From Nemertoderma westbladi (lineage: Eukaryota > Xenacoelomorpha > Nemertodermatida > Nemertodermatidae): 64,000 nt of DNA. The DNA lies in contig JAUCBJ010002320.1 in NCBI GenBank assembly GCA_032718475.1, positions 1-64,000 of the forward strand, written 5' to 3'. This document shows positions 31,301 through 46,300 of this stretch, one piece after another. The notes under the pieces are model-generated. The model saw only the letters and a program-made list of their open reading frames with translations, did no database searches and was not told where the DNA came from. The position numbers and the translations under genes were made by a program. Within the stretch, counting starts at the first letter, position 1; every line of letters begins with the position of its first letter.

Positions 31301-34300
31301 TATTTTTGCTTCATACAAAACCTATCTACTTCGTCATTTTTTAATCAATTCATGTTATGATTTGAGCCGATAAATTGTAAAAATACCGGCACAAAATAAA
31401 ATAAATTTTATTTTTTAGTTAACATTACACTTCTGATCAAAATTTGAAAATTCAATAGTATAAAAGTTTTATTGGTCAACATGTCAAGCAAGACCATTCA
31501 CTGAAACTTTCAAACGATTTAATTGAAAAATGACGGAGTAGAAAGATTTTGAAAAATGCTACATTTTTTTTCAGAAAAATCAAAATATAATTGGTGGGAC
31601 ATTCAAAATACAATTTTTGTCATCAAAAATATCATAAGAACTTCTAATATAAGAAGTAAAAGTGTCCGAGTGTACTCCCAGGTATTCCAATTGGCGATAA
31701 AAATCTCGCAACCGAACTCATTCCCAAAGATGATCCCACTTTTCCAGAGGCACTACTAACTGCTGTCAATTTTGAAGAAGTGTACAAAATTGCACAAAGT
31801 CGGAAAGTAACTTCAAAAGTCGATATGGGTCGCATTACAAGGCAACAATTTGGTGGAAAGAAATCTAATTACGGGAAGAAAAATAAATCTCGATATGGGA
31901 ATCCTACGGGATATACACCCAATCACAACCAGTTTACACAAGCTACAGGTGTTACATGTTATCGATGTGGTATATCGGGACACAAAGTTCCACAATGTAG
32001 ACTTCAACCCATGTTGAGTGTCGTTTCTGCCATATACGAGGACATACCGAGTCCGCATGTATAAGGAATCAAAAAGGCTCATTTACACAAACTGGATCAA
32101 TGGCGACAGCAATGACAACTGGTAGATCTAATAGAGGCAACACTAATGCTGTTTCGTTTCAAGATGATGAATATGATGATATATTCCTGAGCCATATGGA
32201 GATAGAAGACCAGACTACAGATGAATCTATAGCTAACGATCCTGTTACATTACCAAAGGTAAAACTTATTATACTACATATTAATGTACAACAGCAGTTA
32301 TTAGAAATTCAATATGATCCAGGTGCGAATCACAGCATCATATCATTTGAGACATATATGCTTAAGTTCTCTGACATCAAATTACATACATGTACAGCTA
32401 AATTACGTGGTTACTGCCATGGAAGCACTGAAATAGATGGTGTTATATACATTGACATTCAAGTACCAGATTACAGAAAGATTATTGGCTTACCTCTTAT
32501 CGTAGCAAAAAATGATACCACCAGATCAATGCCATTATTCGGTTTATATTGGTTACAACGATTTCAATTAATTGGTGGTAATACAGATGATTTATTACAA
32601 AAAACACAGATCGAAAGTTCTGATATCTATATCGATATTGTAGATACAACTGTGATGGAAAACAAACTTCAAAGTTTGCTAAGAGAGTACAAAGACGTGC
32701 TAACTGGTGTTGGCTGCTACAAGGGTAAAGTTACAAAAATTCGCCTGAAAAACAACAATGTAAAACCAGTTTTCTTACACTCATGCTGTCCCTGCAGCAT
32801 ATAAAGATTAAGTAGAGGAACAACTAATGAAAGACATTGAAGAAGGGCGTCTAGCGTACCCAGACCCCACGGAAACTATTGAATGGGCTACACCCTTGGT
32901 CATTGTCCCTAAACCAGATGGGAGAGTTAGAATTTGCGGTGATTACAAAAGCACAGTCAACCCTCATCTTATTGGCGACCAATTCCCACTAATGAATATT
33001 GAGGAAATGTTTACATAATTACAAGGAAATGAATTGTTTACAAAACTTGATTTAGCAGCAGCTTACAATCAACTTCCAATTGATAACAAAAGCCAAAACC
33101 TACTTATTCTGGCTACACTATTAGGTTTGTTAAAACCTACCCGTATGCCTTACGGCATTACACCTGCCGCTGCTAAATGTCTAAAAGTTGCTCATAAAAC
33201 AGTTCATAAACATATCACTGTAGCATATATGGATGAATTCCTTATAGCTTCAAAGAATACTGCAGAGCACCTACAAACACTACAACAAGTATTTCAATCT
33301 CTACGCGAAGCAGGTCTTACAGTGGCTCTTAAGAAATGCTCTTTCTTCAAAGAAGAATTAGAGTTTTGTGGACATATCATTAGCAGCAAGGAATTCTCAG
33401 CTGATCCTAAGAAAGTTGCTGCTATAATAAATCTTCGGGCACCTTCAACACGTAAAGAATTCCAAAGTGTTATGGGCACCATGAACTACTTACGCAGATA
33501 TGTTCATCGCTACGCAGAATTATCTAAACCTTTATATGGTATTCTCAAACAAGAGGGGCCTATTCAATGGATGAAAGAGCTACATTCAACATATAATAAA
33601 CTCAATCCTCATAGCTCAATCCACCTTATTACATCATTTCAAACCAGAATATACAACTGAAGTAATCACAGATGCATCTTAAGAAACAGTTTCGGCAATT
33701 CTAGGGCAACGAAATAATTCTAATGAATTCCAGTCAATTGCATTTGCATCTGCAAACCTAGAAAACCATCAGAAACGATACTCACAACTTGACCATGAAG
33801 CCTTAGGAATTATGTTCGGCGTTTGACGATTTCATCATTATGTCATAGGATGGAAATTCAAATTAATAACGGACAACCATCCATTGAAACGCATATTATA
33901 CCTTCAGAAATCATTACCCTCAACAACGATATCGAGACTTCAACATTGTGCAGTAGAATTGGCAGCTTACGATTATACTGTTGTTAGCATACAGTCTGAA
34001 GATGACATTGCTGATTCACTATCACGATTAACCCCAAACACCAGTGAAAAGGTTGAAGACAATGATATAACAATTCGTTGTATTGATATTGCACAAAGTC
34101 AAGCTCTAAATGATTGCACAATAATTAATAGACATACATTGCAAGAAGAAACCACAACAGATGAAACACTCTATTACTTGAGATATTTACTAGAATATGG
34201 TGAAACTATAAAAAATAGTTCTGTAAAGTTACGAGGCTATAAAGCCATTGAGAATAAATTATCTGTGAAAGATAACATTATATTTCGAGGAAATTCAATT

Positions 34301-37300
34301 ATTATACCAGAAAGTCTACGAAATATTGTTTTACAAGTATTACACTTAGCACATATTGGAGAGAAAAGGATGTATAGCAACGCAATGGAAGTTTGTTGGT
34401 GGCCCACAATGAAGGAAGGTATAAAGTTGTATACATCAGCCTGTGAAGCATGTTAATGATTTTGCAATTCGACACCTCAAATATACAAACCATTACCAGA
34501 ACCAACTAGTCCATTTGAGAGATGATTACAAACATATCTTGTTGGGTGTCATTGATGTATACTCAGGATGGAAAGATGTACGCTTATTACCGAAAAGTGG
34601 TTCCACCCAAATTATATCTGAATTGCGCAATATATTTGCTATAATTGGCATCCCGTGCATAATATTCAGCGACAATGGGCCACAATTTGTATCCAATGAG
34701 ATTGAAGATGTCTTTAGTAATAACGGAATAACTCATTGGACTTCAGCACCTTACAGCCCTACTTCCAATGGAGCAGCCGAACGTGCTGTTCAAGCCTTCA
34801 AGAAATCATTATCAGCGCAAGGAATAGATTCTGAATTCACTATTCACCATATTAGAGTGTTATTTCGACACAAAGTTAAAACACGACTCGATCGAAATTT
34901 AAATTACCCAATACACCATTCAGACAAAAATATAAATGGGAAATTCATGATCAATGAAGCTATTTGGATTAAGAACTACCATAGACATGGAAGAGGCCAA
35001 TTCTTATCGAAATGGCTTCCGGGGAAAGTCATTGCTTCTGAAGGTTCTCGCATATATAAGATACAAGTGGGAGACATTATAGTTCGTAGAAATGTAAATC
35101 AAATGTGTAGACGAGACAACCCCTGGGTGAAATATGAAGAAAGTATACCAAAAGGAGAGTCATACAGGGGAGATATTACTAATGTGATACAAGATATTGT
35201 TTCACCACCAAGATTACTATCTAAAGATACCAGCGAGAATGGTAGTAATCCAATATCTGGAAATGAACCGTAAATATTTTACGATACCCTATAATACAAC
35301 ATAATGCAAAATAAAACAAACGTAGTTAATCTATTTTATATTAGTTCATTATCAAAAGATTAGTAGCATGAGATATAGATACTGTATAAAAAGTTGGAGT
35401 TTACAGTATACAATATAGAGTAATTCATTCATTCAGTTTTAGGTGATCATGGTTTTAGGTGGTTATCATTAAAGTAAAGGACGAAAATAACTACTTGATT
35501 TTTATTCCGCAATAAACTCTCGCCTATTACATTGGTGACCATGACGCAAGATAGTTTTCACAAATTTTCCAGAATGATAATGGCTAACCATCTACGACCA
35601 ATCTCTATACAGCAACCCTCTATCTGGTTTAAGCAACTGGTAGCCTATTTCAACCTCGAAAAAGTCAATGACGATGCACAAGTAAATCTACTGCTCACCC
35701 CACTACCAACAGAACAGGCTGCATTAATTGCAATGTCGGATATTAAAGCCTACCCAAATGCAAAAGAACTCTTAAAAACTCATTGGGAGGGAGTCAATAT
35801 GATCTCATTCGCCGAGCAATAGCTATGTTCTCAATTAACAAGGGTGAATGCCCTTCTCAGGCCGTTCATCGCCTCAAGTTACTTGTAAATGCTGCATCGA
35901 TGCCCGAAAAAAGTGAGCAAGAACTTATTGCGCAAGTAATAGAGGCCATGCCCACTAAAGCTGCTAAGTCGGCGTTGGCTACACAAGCTCAGAGCTCCTT
36001 GGATGACTCCTTGGAAGATAGTGGACACAGTGGTGGCAGCCACTAATGTTCCAACACCAGTATTTTATGTGGGTGCAGCAACAGGTTGATTTTCCACACC
36101 CATCATGTGGTCATTCTCCCCAGTGCCGAGATGTCCCAAAATATTATCAATCATACAAAAGTGACTATACAGGTAAAAATCGTCCCCATGCCAATAGGGG
36201 GGCGCTATAATCCATTCTATAATGAATATTCTGATGATTCAAGTTATCCTCGCAGTTATCAACGCACCTTGACACCCTTTTCCCGCAATCAACGACCCAA
36301 GATCTGCCATTCACACATATTTTAGATTAGCGAAAAACTGCACAACATGGTGTCTCAAAACCCAAACTCGGAAGGACATCGCCCATATATCTGCTCATGT
36401 GAAGCATCCCGCAAAAATTCCCGGGATAACACTCCTGAAAACCAGGGAAACTAACGGCTCCCCCTGTTGCGGCAATAACAACAGAGGGAGCATTTAACAA
36501 ATCACCAACAATTAAAGCAAAAATCGATGGCAAGGTCGTCCGTTTGCTAATCGATACTGGCGCTGGTGCAAGTCTGTTGCCACCCAAATTCGTAAAATCT
36601 CACTTCATTGAAACCACATTTGACAAACTCTGCTGCTGACGGACATGCCATTCAAATGTTTGGGAGATCCTATTGTAAACTACACGACACGATGACACAC
36701 CATGTAATCTGAACCGAACTAAACTAAACCTATTGGAAATACTACTTTTTGACTTTAAATTAGCCTACAACAGACTATCGAGACTCGGCGAGTTGTGTTT
36801 AAATAGAGCTTAAATAGACAATATTGATAAATGCTTTTGTTACATTGATGGTGTAGAAGAAAATGATGATAGTTTTATGCGTCTTAGTGTTTCAACAGTT
36901 CCAACTTACGCAACCAACCATTACTCTGATGGACCCTACTGTCTCCGCGAAGCTCAGATGCAAGATACATAATGTGCAGTCGCTTACTCCTCCCGTTGCC
37001 TTTTCGGTGAAAGAGGATGTCATTAGGCGGATGATCGATATCGTATTTCTTGTGGAAGTTTTTGATAATCTCGAGAATCTTGCGCTAGCGACGCCCAATA
37101 ATTATAAAAGCGACTGCTGCTTGCGGGAAGGATGGAATGGAGGAGGAATAGCCTATATAGTGAATAAATCAAGCTGCATGAGATTAAGATAAAGACAAGT
37201 GATGAATTTGAAATGGTCTGCCTGACATCAAAGAAGGACCTGTTTATGGTAGTTTACCGTCCACCATCCTCAAAAAAGTTCATAAAATCTGTATCTAAAT

Positions 37301-40300
37301 TTACAACTGAATTAGATGGTATAATTGGAGATTTAGCGACTAAGTTTGATTCCATAACATTGTTAGGCGATGTAAATGTTTGGATGGAAACGGAATGCCC
37401 TTTTCGTTTCATGATGGAATCGCATGGTTTTGCCCTGGCAAATACAGGATCAACCCATTCAGCTGGACACAGCCTTGATGTCATTGCATCTCTTGGTTCA
37501 AATGTTAGCAATATTGAAGTGGGGCCGATTAATTTAAAACTCAGTGATCATGCTCCTTTGTGCTTTGACTACAGCGGAGTAAATCTACTAAAATCCATGA
37601 GTGAACAATGTTCGTATAGATCATGGAGCAAGTTTAATGAAGAAGCATTTAAAGATGATATAATTGACAATAATCTTGATAAAACAAACATAAATGTTAG
37701 TTTTGAGAGTTGGCTTCAGAAGCTTGGTGATCTATTTAATAAACATGTTCCATTAATCGTAAAACTTGTTCCAGTGAATCTAAAACATTCCACCATTAGA
37801 GATGAGGATCGTGATAACATCCAGCAATTACGTCGCTACAAACGCCGGCTTGAATTGCTTTATAAGAAGAAAAAGACAGAACTCAATAAAGCTAAACTCA
37901 TTGCAGCGTCAATGGAGTTGATAAAAGCACTTCGGGAATCTACTTCTCTGTATTACCAGGAATTTATACATGACAATGCGGGAAATTCGGGTGCTTTGTG
38001 GAAACAGTATAAAAAGTTATTGGGTAAATCGTATAAACGGATTTTGCCACAAAGTCTTGGTGATCCTGCACAGCTTGCAAGATTATTCTCAGATTTTTTT
38101 AAAGATAAAGTATCTACTATTGTATCCAGTTTCTCCGCTTGGGACTGTAATAGACTGTTGCCTAAGCGGTATGATGTTGAGTTTACAAAGTTTGAATATA
38201 TGACTGAATTAGAGGTGATGAAAATAATAAAAACAATGTCGAACGCATCATGTGAGTTAGATTGTATGCAAACAAAACTATTTAAGAAGGTTGCCCCAGA
38301 TATTATTGAACCACTAACTGTCTACATTAATAGTGTACTTGCTAATGGCATATTTCCCGAGTTTCTCAAAACTGCCCTTGTAACACCAATGTTAAAGAAA
38401 CCGGGAATGGATGCAGAGGTCATGAAAAGCTACAGACCAGTTAGTAACCTAATGTTTATCGGGAAGCTTATAGAAACAATAGTTTTGAAACAATGTATCT
38501 CACAGTTTAACTTTCATTCTGCTCAGTCAGGATATCGGGCCAACCACTCAACAGAAACCACTAATGTGTTCATTCACAATGAATTGATAAAGGCGATGGG
38601 CATCCAAAAAGTAACTTTAGTTGCATATTTGGATCTCTCTGCGGCATTTCATGGACATTCCACAGTACATCATGGAAATCTAAAGTACAAATTAAACCGC
38701 ATGTTTGGTTTCAACAGTACTGCATTAAATTTCTTTGATATGTATCTTAGCAACCGTTATCAACAGGTTTTGATCAATGGGGTAAGATCTGAAACAACAT
38801 TACTTTTGACAGGAGTCCCACAGGGTAGTGTCTTGGGCCCTGTGTTATATAATGCTTATATGACTGACCTGTTTTGTATGCTAGATGATAGAGATGCTCT
38901 GTTTGCCAACTACGCTGACGACACGCAATTGTTTCTATCAGGCATGGCTCAGGCTGTTGGTGATATAAAGAAACGCTTCGTAAAATTATTCGATTGTGTT
39001 GCACTATCGATGATGAATAACCAATTGCAATTAAATGCAGATAAAACGGAAGTATTACTGGTTGGATCATTGCAACAGACAAACAAAATCCACATTTCTG
39101 AAAAACGCATCTGCTTTGGTGGCGAGACAATAGCATTCTCTGAATACGTGAAATGTCTGGGAGTAGTATGGGATGGGCAGTTAAAATTAAAAAAGCATAT
39201 TATAACGACAGCATCAAAGACAAAATATTATCTACGATCTCTATACCGAATCAAGAAATATCTAACACGCACATCTGTCGAAACATTGGTTAATGCGTTT
39301 ATTACATTGCGTTTGGAATATTCAAATTCAATTCTCGGATCTTGCTCCAATTCCATTATCAGACGTTTACAGACTGTACAGAACAGCGCAGCTAGACTAG
39401 TTACAAACTCCCCTCGTTATGATATAGCAACAGATGGACATTATATATACCATTCTGCCACTGCTATGTTACGGGAGCTACATTGGCTACCAGTTGCAAA
39501 GAGGATCTGTTATAAACAGATTCTGTTATGCTATAAATGTTTGAATGGCACTGGTCCAGAATACTTAAAGAGTCAGTTAACGAAAGTTGAACCAGTGCGC
39601 CGATTGCGGTCTGGGACAGCGGCCTGCATTCAGGTGCCTCGTGTATCCTCAGCATTGGCACAGTGTGCTTTCTACCGTGCTGCCCCAGATTCATGGAACA
39701 GGCTTCCTGTTGCGATTAGGCCGCACAAAGGCCTGGAACTGGGCGATTTTAAATCAAAACTAAAGACGTATTTATTCAATAAATAAGTTCCAGTACTATT
39801 ATAGTTGTGCAGTAGTAGTAGTAGTTGTAATAGCGTTTAGTTCGGTTAGCTGCAGGCGCCCTGATAGGATCATAAGATCTCTAAGGGCGCCTGCATTAAC
39901 AAATATAAGTGCTATTATTATTATTAAACTCCAGATTAAGAATCTTCGCTGTGAGTTCCTTCACAAGTTCATTGTAGCTGATATTGTTTATCCCATATTA
40001 GAAGCAGACTTTCTTGGAGCAAATCAACTATTAGTAAACTGCAACCAATCTATACCTGTGCTACAAGATAGCTCAACAGGTTTGGTAGCTACTTTACAGT
40101 TACACTTCGCTGCATGCAATACTCAAATTATAAAACTCCTACCTAATTTACCCAAACCATTCAAAGAAACATTGGCTCCATTTCGCCATCTTTTTGAGCC
40201 ACTAGATTACATTAACACACCAACTTGACACCATTGAGTTTACAATTGAAACTGATGGATTGCCAATTCATAGTAAACCCCGTCGATTAGCTCCAGACAA

Positions 40301-43300
40301 ATATGCAACAGCTAAAAAATATTTTGACGAAATGCTATTTCTTGGTATAGTACACCCTTCGAACTCAGAATGGTCTTCCTCCTTACACATGGTAACAAAG
40401 AAAGATCAATCATTTCGCCCATGTGGCGACTACCATCGTATAAACTCAATAACAAAGAAGGATGCCTATCCTACCTACCCCTGATATTAGAGATGCTAAT
40501 GCATTTCTTCATGGTTGTACCGTGTTTAGTAAAATTGATTTGGTGAAAGCATACCTGTGAAGGAAACTGACATTCCTAAACTAAAACAGCAATTACTACG
40601 CCATTTGGTTTGTTCGAGTACATTAGAATGTGCAAGAGAAGCAAGTGTCAAAATTAGAAAAGATAAAAACATAATATCACAATCACAACACGTTTCAAAT
40701 TTATTAAATTTGTCATCAGGTGAGAACAGTAAAACACAATCAGCAGTATTGTAGTACCTACGACAAGATAAACTTTAAAGTGTACAGTACAGAAAACTGC
40801 ATAATATTTCAATTTGAATGTCCCTCCCAAATAATCCCAATTTGCATAATATTTCAATCTGAATATCCCTCCCAAATAATCCCGAACCTTCCATCATTGT
40901 CTACAACTCTGGTGACCCGTGGGTACCAGAGTTGTAGAGAGACTCCTAGCTCCATTTGCTTATTAAGCAGAGGAGTAGTTGCATCCCTAATCTTAAGCAA
41001 ATGGAGCTAGGAGTCTCTCTACAACTCTGGTACCCAGAGTTGTAGACAATGATTGAAGGTTTCGGATTATTTGGGAGGGATATTCAAATTGAAATATTAT
41101 ACAAATTGGGATTATTTGGGAGGGACATTCAAATTGAAATATTATGCAGTTTTCTGTACTGTACACTTTAAAGTTTATCTTGTCGTAGGTACTACAATAC
41201 TGCTGATTGTGTTTTACTGTTCTCACCTGATGACAAATTTAATAAATTCGAAATGCGTTGTGATTGTGATATTATGTTTATACATTAGAATGTCCTTTGG
41301 TATGAACAATGCGGCTCCCCATTTCAATTGACATGTACATAAAGTGCTTCATGGATTGAAACCAACTAATTTCAGTTTCTTCAATGATATCATGTGTGGT
41401 TTGAAAGATATAAATTCTCACAAACATGATCATACCGAATTATTCTATCGTTTATCTTTGCACGGTCTTCACATAAACCCAGTAAATTGCATTTTTGGAG
41501 TTTCGGAACTAGATTTTCTAGGGTTTCATGTGAAATCCGAAGGTATCACTGCTTCACCCAATAAGATTAATGAACTGAGCAACCTGGCAATTCCTATCTC
41601 TTAGAAAGAGCTTCGAAGTCGACTGGGTGCAATTAACTTTTACCACTGATTTTTACCCAATGCTGCAGAGTTTCTGTCACCACTTCAAGAGCTGCTCAGA
41701 GAAACTCAACCGCAACGAGGAATTACACCTCCCTTTAACTGGTCTCCCACACATCAAACTGCATATGATGCAATAATTAGTTTACTGCAGTCTCAAGTTC
41801 TTCTTGTTCATCCGCCACCTGATACTACCGAACTCTCGCTTATACTGTAGCAGATGCGTCTGATCTTGTGATGGGAGCAGTTCTGGAGGTTAACGGCCGA
41901 CCATTAGGATTTTTCTCCCATCGATTTTCAACAAATGACTCACTTCATTCAGCATTTGAACGCGAACAAACTGTTGGCCATGTCGAGTGCTGTACTGCAT
42001 TTTCCCACTTATATAGAGTCCCTACATACAGTAGCTTTTACAGACCATAAACCACTGGTCGCTGTGTTTATAAAAAAATGTGATGCCTAATCACATTGGC
42101 AAGCCCGTCGACTTGCGACTATTGCAGAATATATTGATGAAATAAGATATATTCCTGGTAAGAATACCATCATAGCTGATGCTTTGTCCCTACCTTCAGT
42201 TAACAATGCCCAAAATCCAGATATAATGACTAGATATCCAAGTAAGGATAGTGATCACTCGCTTCCAACCATCTGTAGTGTATCTGTAACTGTCTGTGAT
42301 CTACCAGGTATCCAAAAAGCGCAGGATCAGGATACAGATCTCCCAGAAACTCTCACTAAGTTGCCATTTGGAGATGTGATACATAGTGATGTGATACATG
42401 TGATACAAACTCAGTATTTCCTCGACCATAAATCCCTGATCAACTCCGTATTCCTATGTTTAATCAAATACATAACGTATCACACCCAGGTCAATCAGCA
42501 ACACAATGTTTGATACTAGCCAGGTATTTTTGGCCAAAGGCTAAAAAATATATTCAGGAATGGGTGAAACAGTGCCCCAACAGTCAACAGGCTAAAGTTA
42601 TCCATCACATCCACCGACCGAACTTTCCTATGCTTGTAGTCACAGAACGTTTCGACATAGTACACATGGACATTGTGGGTCCACTTCCTGTAGTTGAAGA
42701 ATACCGCTATGTGGTTACTGCTATAGATCGGTTTTCTAGTTGGCCCATGGCCACTCCAATAAAGGACATAACTGCACAGACGCAGACGGTAGCAAAGGCC
42801 CTCATAGATGATATAGGATATCTCTATTTAGTGTTCCATTACATATCATTTCGGATCATGGATCACAATTTATGTCTAAACTAATATCAAATATCGCCAA
42901 CAATCTAGGATTTACTCATTTACCAACCATGACCTATCACTCACAAACCAATGGGAAGGTAGAAAGAATGCACCATTGATTCAAAGAGGCCATAATAGCA
43001 CATCAGACAGACTGGTTGTCGTCTCTTTCGGCCATATTATGGACTCCGCGCTTATCTTATGGACTCTCCATTTTCACTAATAACGGGTGAGGAACCACGA
43101 TTTCCTTATAAACCACTGACTTAGACATTGATGAACTCTGCTGCTATTTCTGAGAATGTGCATATATATTTTGACCCAGCAAACCACATTCACCACCAGA
43201 ATCAACCCATTCTGTCTACAAACATTAAATCTTTCCTCCCTGCTGACACACAACATGTTTGGGTATGCATAGACAGGGTAAGACGTCCTCTTGAGGCGCC

Positions 43301-46300
43301 ATATACTGTCCCCTACCGAGTAGTCAAAGACAATGGAGCCATGGTGATCATAGACAAGCATGGCAAACATGATACTGTAAGTGTGTCTCGGCTGAAACCG
43401 TATTTTGCAAAGTCTGCCACACCTTCTGCCCCAGTCATCTCTACAGAACCTTATCGTCCTCGCGATAAGATTACTCCAGCTACCTCGACATCCGACAACA
43501 ACAACAACCCTACATCGGCAACAGAAACGCCCCCAATCCCGGCCCCCAGAACAAGTTAAATCTCGCTCAGGGCGAGTGGTGATTTCTACTAAGGACAATA
43601 AGTACCATTATTATTAATTTACATTATATTTATATTATATAGTTTCATGTTTAGATATTTTTTTTGAATGTGTACAAACTATTTGCAGTAGTTCATTTTC
43701 TCAAACTCATATGTCAGACATTCCTTTCATTTTAAGGTAGGGATGCTCTGCATCTTAAGGGGGGGCTGTGTGGTGGTATTCGCTTCAGGTGGTCGGCGCA
43801 GATAGTGTGGTCTATCAGCTCATGTATCGCTATCACTCACGTATGTTCAGCATACTTTAATTATATGGGATTCCTGATGAAATTGTTGCAGCAATCAGAT
43901 TAGTATACGATGGTTTGACAACATTTGTGTCTACTGTTGATGGTGACACAGAACCATGCGAAGTGTTATGGGGTAGTCCTCCAGTGAGACACACTTGCGC
44001 CTTTCTTGTTCATAATTGTGGTTGACTATGTTCTACACATGTCCTTAAATCATCATAATTATGATGGTGATGGGGTGATGGTAACTCCACCTACTGGCTC
44101 CAGAAGTCGAAGAAATTCTGCCAAGTACCTAACTTGTCTAGATTTTGATGATGACTTAGGAGTACTCTCAGAACAGGCTCATTAGAACAGGCTGCTTAAA
44201 GTGTTGGTCCTTTTGGTAACACCTAAAAGACCATAATTAAAAGACCTCAGCAAATCTGTGATCGGATGAGCATAGGTCAAAGGATGGTATGCATGAATGA
44301 GCATGTGCTGTGCACGATTTCTGTTACCGGGATCATGGATCCGGATGTCAGGTAAGGAAGGACGTACGAATACGTATGGGAAAGGCATGGGCAGCATTGA
44401 ATGGGCTTTCCATGATTTGGAAGTCACACAGAATTCATCAGAAATTTAAGGTCCGATTACTTAGAGCAGCAGTAGTTCCAGTACTCTTCTATGGGAGTCC
44501 ATGCCTGGCTCTAACTGCTGAGGACACCAAATGTCTGGATGGCACATTCGTAAGAATGCTACGTCGGGTTTACTGTGTCAAGTACAATGCACACATCTCC
44601 AGCCAGACACTATATAGCATTGGAGGTGTCTCATTGGTTTCCCCAAGCTTGACACTAGAACAAAGCCACCTCTGCTTTGCAGGACATTGTTTTCGCCATG
44701 AGGACCAGCCTGTGTACACTGTACAGTACCTGTGTACCAAGCCTTTGTGCTTTGGACACTGGCATTGAAGATGCGGATAATCTCGTGAAAGTCATGGGGG
44801 GATCAATTAATCAATCAATCAATCAATTGAGCTCATAGATGAGCTCGTATATTTGTTTCTTTATAACATATAATATCACGAGTACAGTATACATTAGGCC
44901 TATTATTAAATTATCGTATGAACAATTATTTGCAATTTGTGAGTGTGCAGCCTATATGTGTAGTTATTTAATTAGCCAAAGAAAGCAGTAGCGTAACTAG
45001 TGTTGCTTTTTTTGGATCAAAAGAAAAAAATCAAAAAAAAAATTATGACATTCTAGTTCGATACCATCCAAAAGAGCACTCTACATCTAGCGACAGTATG
45101 TCTTGTTGATAGAAAGGGATTGCGTATAGTGAGTTGTGTTTATGGTGGTTGTACACATGCAGATAAACTCCGGTATAATTAGTTAATTTCAGTCAGGTTG
45201 TTATAACAATCGAGGTTACCGCAAACGATAATTTGGGCAAACAATGATGATGATAAATAAACAATTAAGATGATTACAGTGACTTGATTCCATTACTGGT
45301 TGTTGGTTGAATCGCGGTTAAAATGGATTGGATCAATTGTGAAGATATCGGAATTATTATTTGTTAATTACTTATTAAAATTCAATTATTATTTATTTAA
45401 ACTTTATTTTGTATTTTTTATTATTATTGTAGTGAAAGGAAATTTAATAGTGAGATTTTAAATTTTTTGGCTAATGAGTGTTTTGACTTACATTGTTTTA
45501 TTTCCATGCTTAGTGAGTTCCATATAATAGTTCCTCTGTATTTTAATGAATTTTAATGAATTTAAACTGATTTAGGTCAAGTTTACGCTTAGATTATTTG
45601 TTTGAAATTTATTAATCTATATTACTGTTTTATCAAAATTATCCCATGTCAGGGATGAATATCTCGTCACCACTTGACTTACTATGTTACCGCATTCCAA
45701 CCGTACTACAGCAGCTAAGGAACTACTTTTAAATAGTCGACTAATAAACTTTTCTCTATTTCTTTACAGAAAGGGCTTTATAGCTGCAACATTTGGTGGT
45801 GACATGGCTGTACTAAATAGAATATTGACTGGCCAATCAACAGAGGAAGACTTCGCGTCGGTGCCTTTATTACAAGAGCCGGAACCTGTAAAATCATTCA
45901 TGCGAGCAGCAGGTCACCAAATAGAAAAATCTGTAGCCTTGTAAGTAAATTTGGAGCTGTACCGGCAGTGTGGTTGATGCCGCTAATGTTCATATTGCAT
46001 TCTTATTGCAAATTCTGTCAAAAATTTCACCAAACAAAGATAATATGTTTACATGCATATGGATTCTATTAACGACCAGAACAGCTACAGCTTCCCTGTC
46101 TGTCCCCCCATACCAAAGCGACCTTTACTAACAGGCCTTGCAGCCAAGAAAACTGCAAAATTAGCGTAGGCCTAAAAGTAATAGCGAGCAATAGAAAGAC
46201 AGTTTCTTCATTTTATCAATACGACCTTTAAAGAAATGGTAAAATATGAACCCGTCTAGCATAGGCTGGGTGCGTATTTTAATTTTTGGTGTGTTTATCT

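Larger units (their letters stand above)
29149..31640. other. Proximal part of intron 2
   Basis: No gene seen. It contains three long G homopolymers (listed separately). Near 30780-30998 there is a LINE-like 3' end with a tandem ACTTCA tail. Two similar GC-richer stretches around 30600-30750 and 31020-31190 (GACC..GGCAG..GGGTA..GGTCATG..CAG) look like related repeat copies. Confidence 0.5.
35390..43840 (+). mobile_element. Second Ty3/gypsy element, interrupted by a LINE and an inverted-repeat element
   Basis: The 5' end retains only the last part of an LTR, ending TATTACA at 35531, followed by a TGGTGACC-type primer-binding site. The coding order is Gag, protease, RT, RNase H and integrase. 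Near 43755-43770 an AAGGGGGGG polypurine tract is followed by TGTGGTGGTATTCGC, a candidate start of a truncated 3' LTR. The LINE at 36682-39924 and the inverted-repeat element at 40632-41280 split the body. The flanking codons line up again on either side of both insertions, so this gypsy was there first. Numerous stops make it inactive. Confidence 0.85.

Noticed and set aside
37254-39694. Minus-strand ORFs opposite the LINE
   Set aside because: Antisense shadows of the LINE ORF.
40654-41226. Mirror-image ORFs on opposite strands inside the foldback element
   Set aside because: Their identity comes from the inverted repeat and there is no start context or homology.
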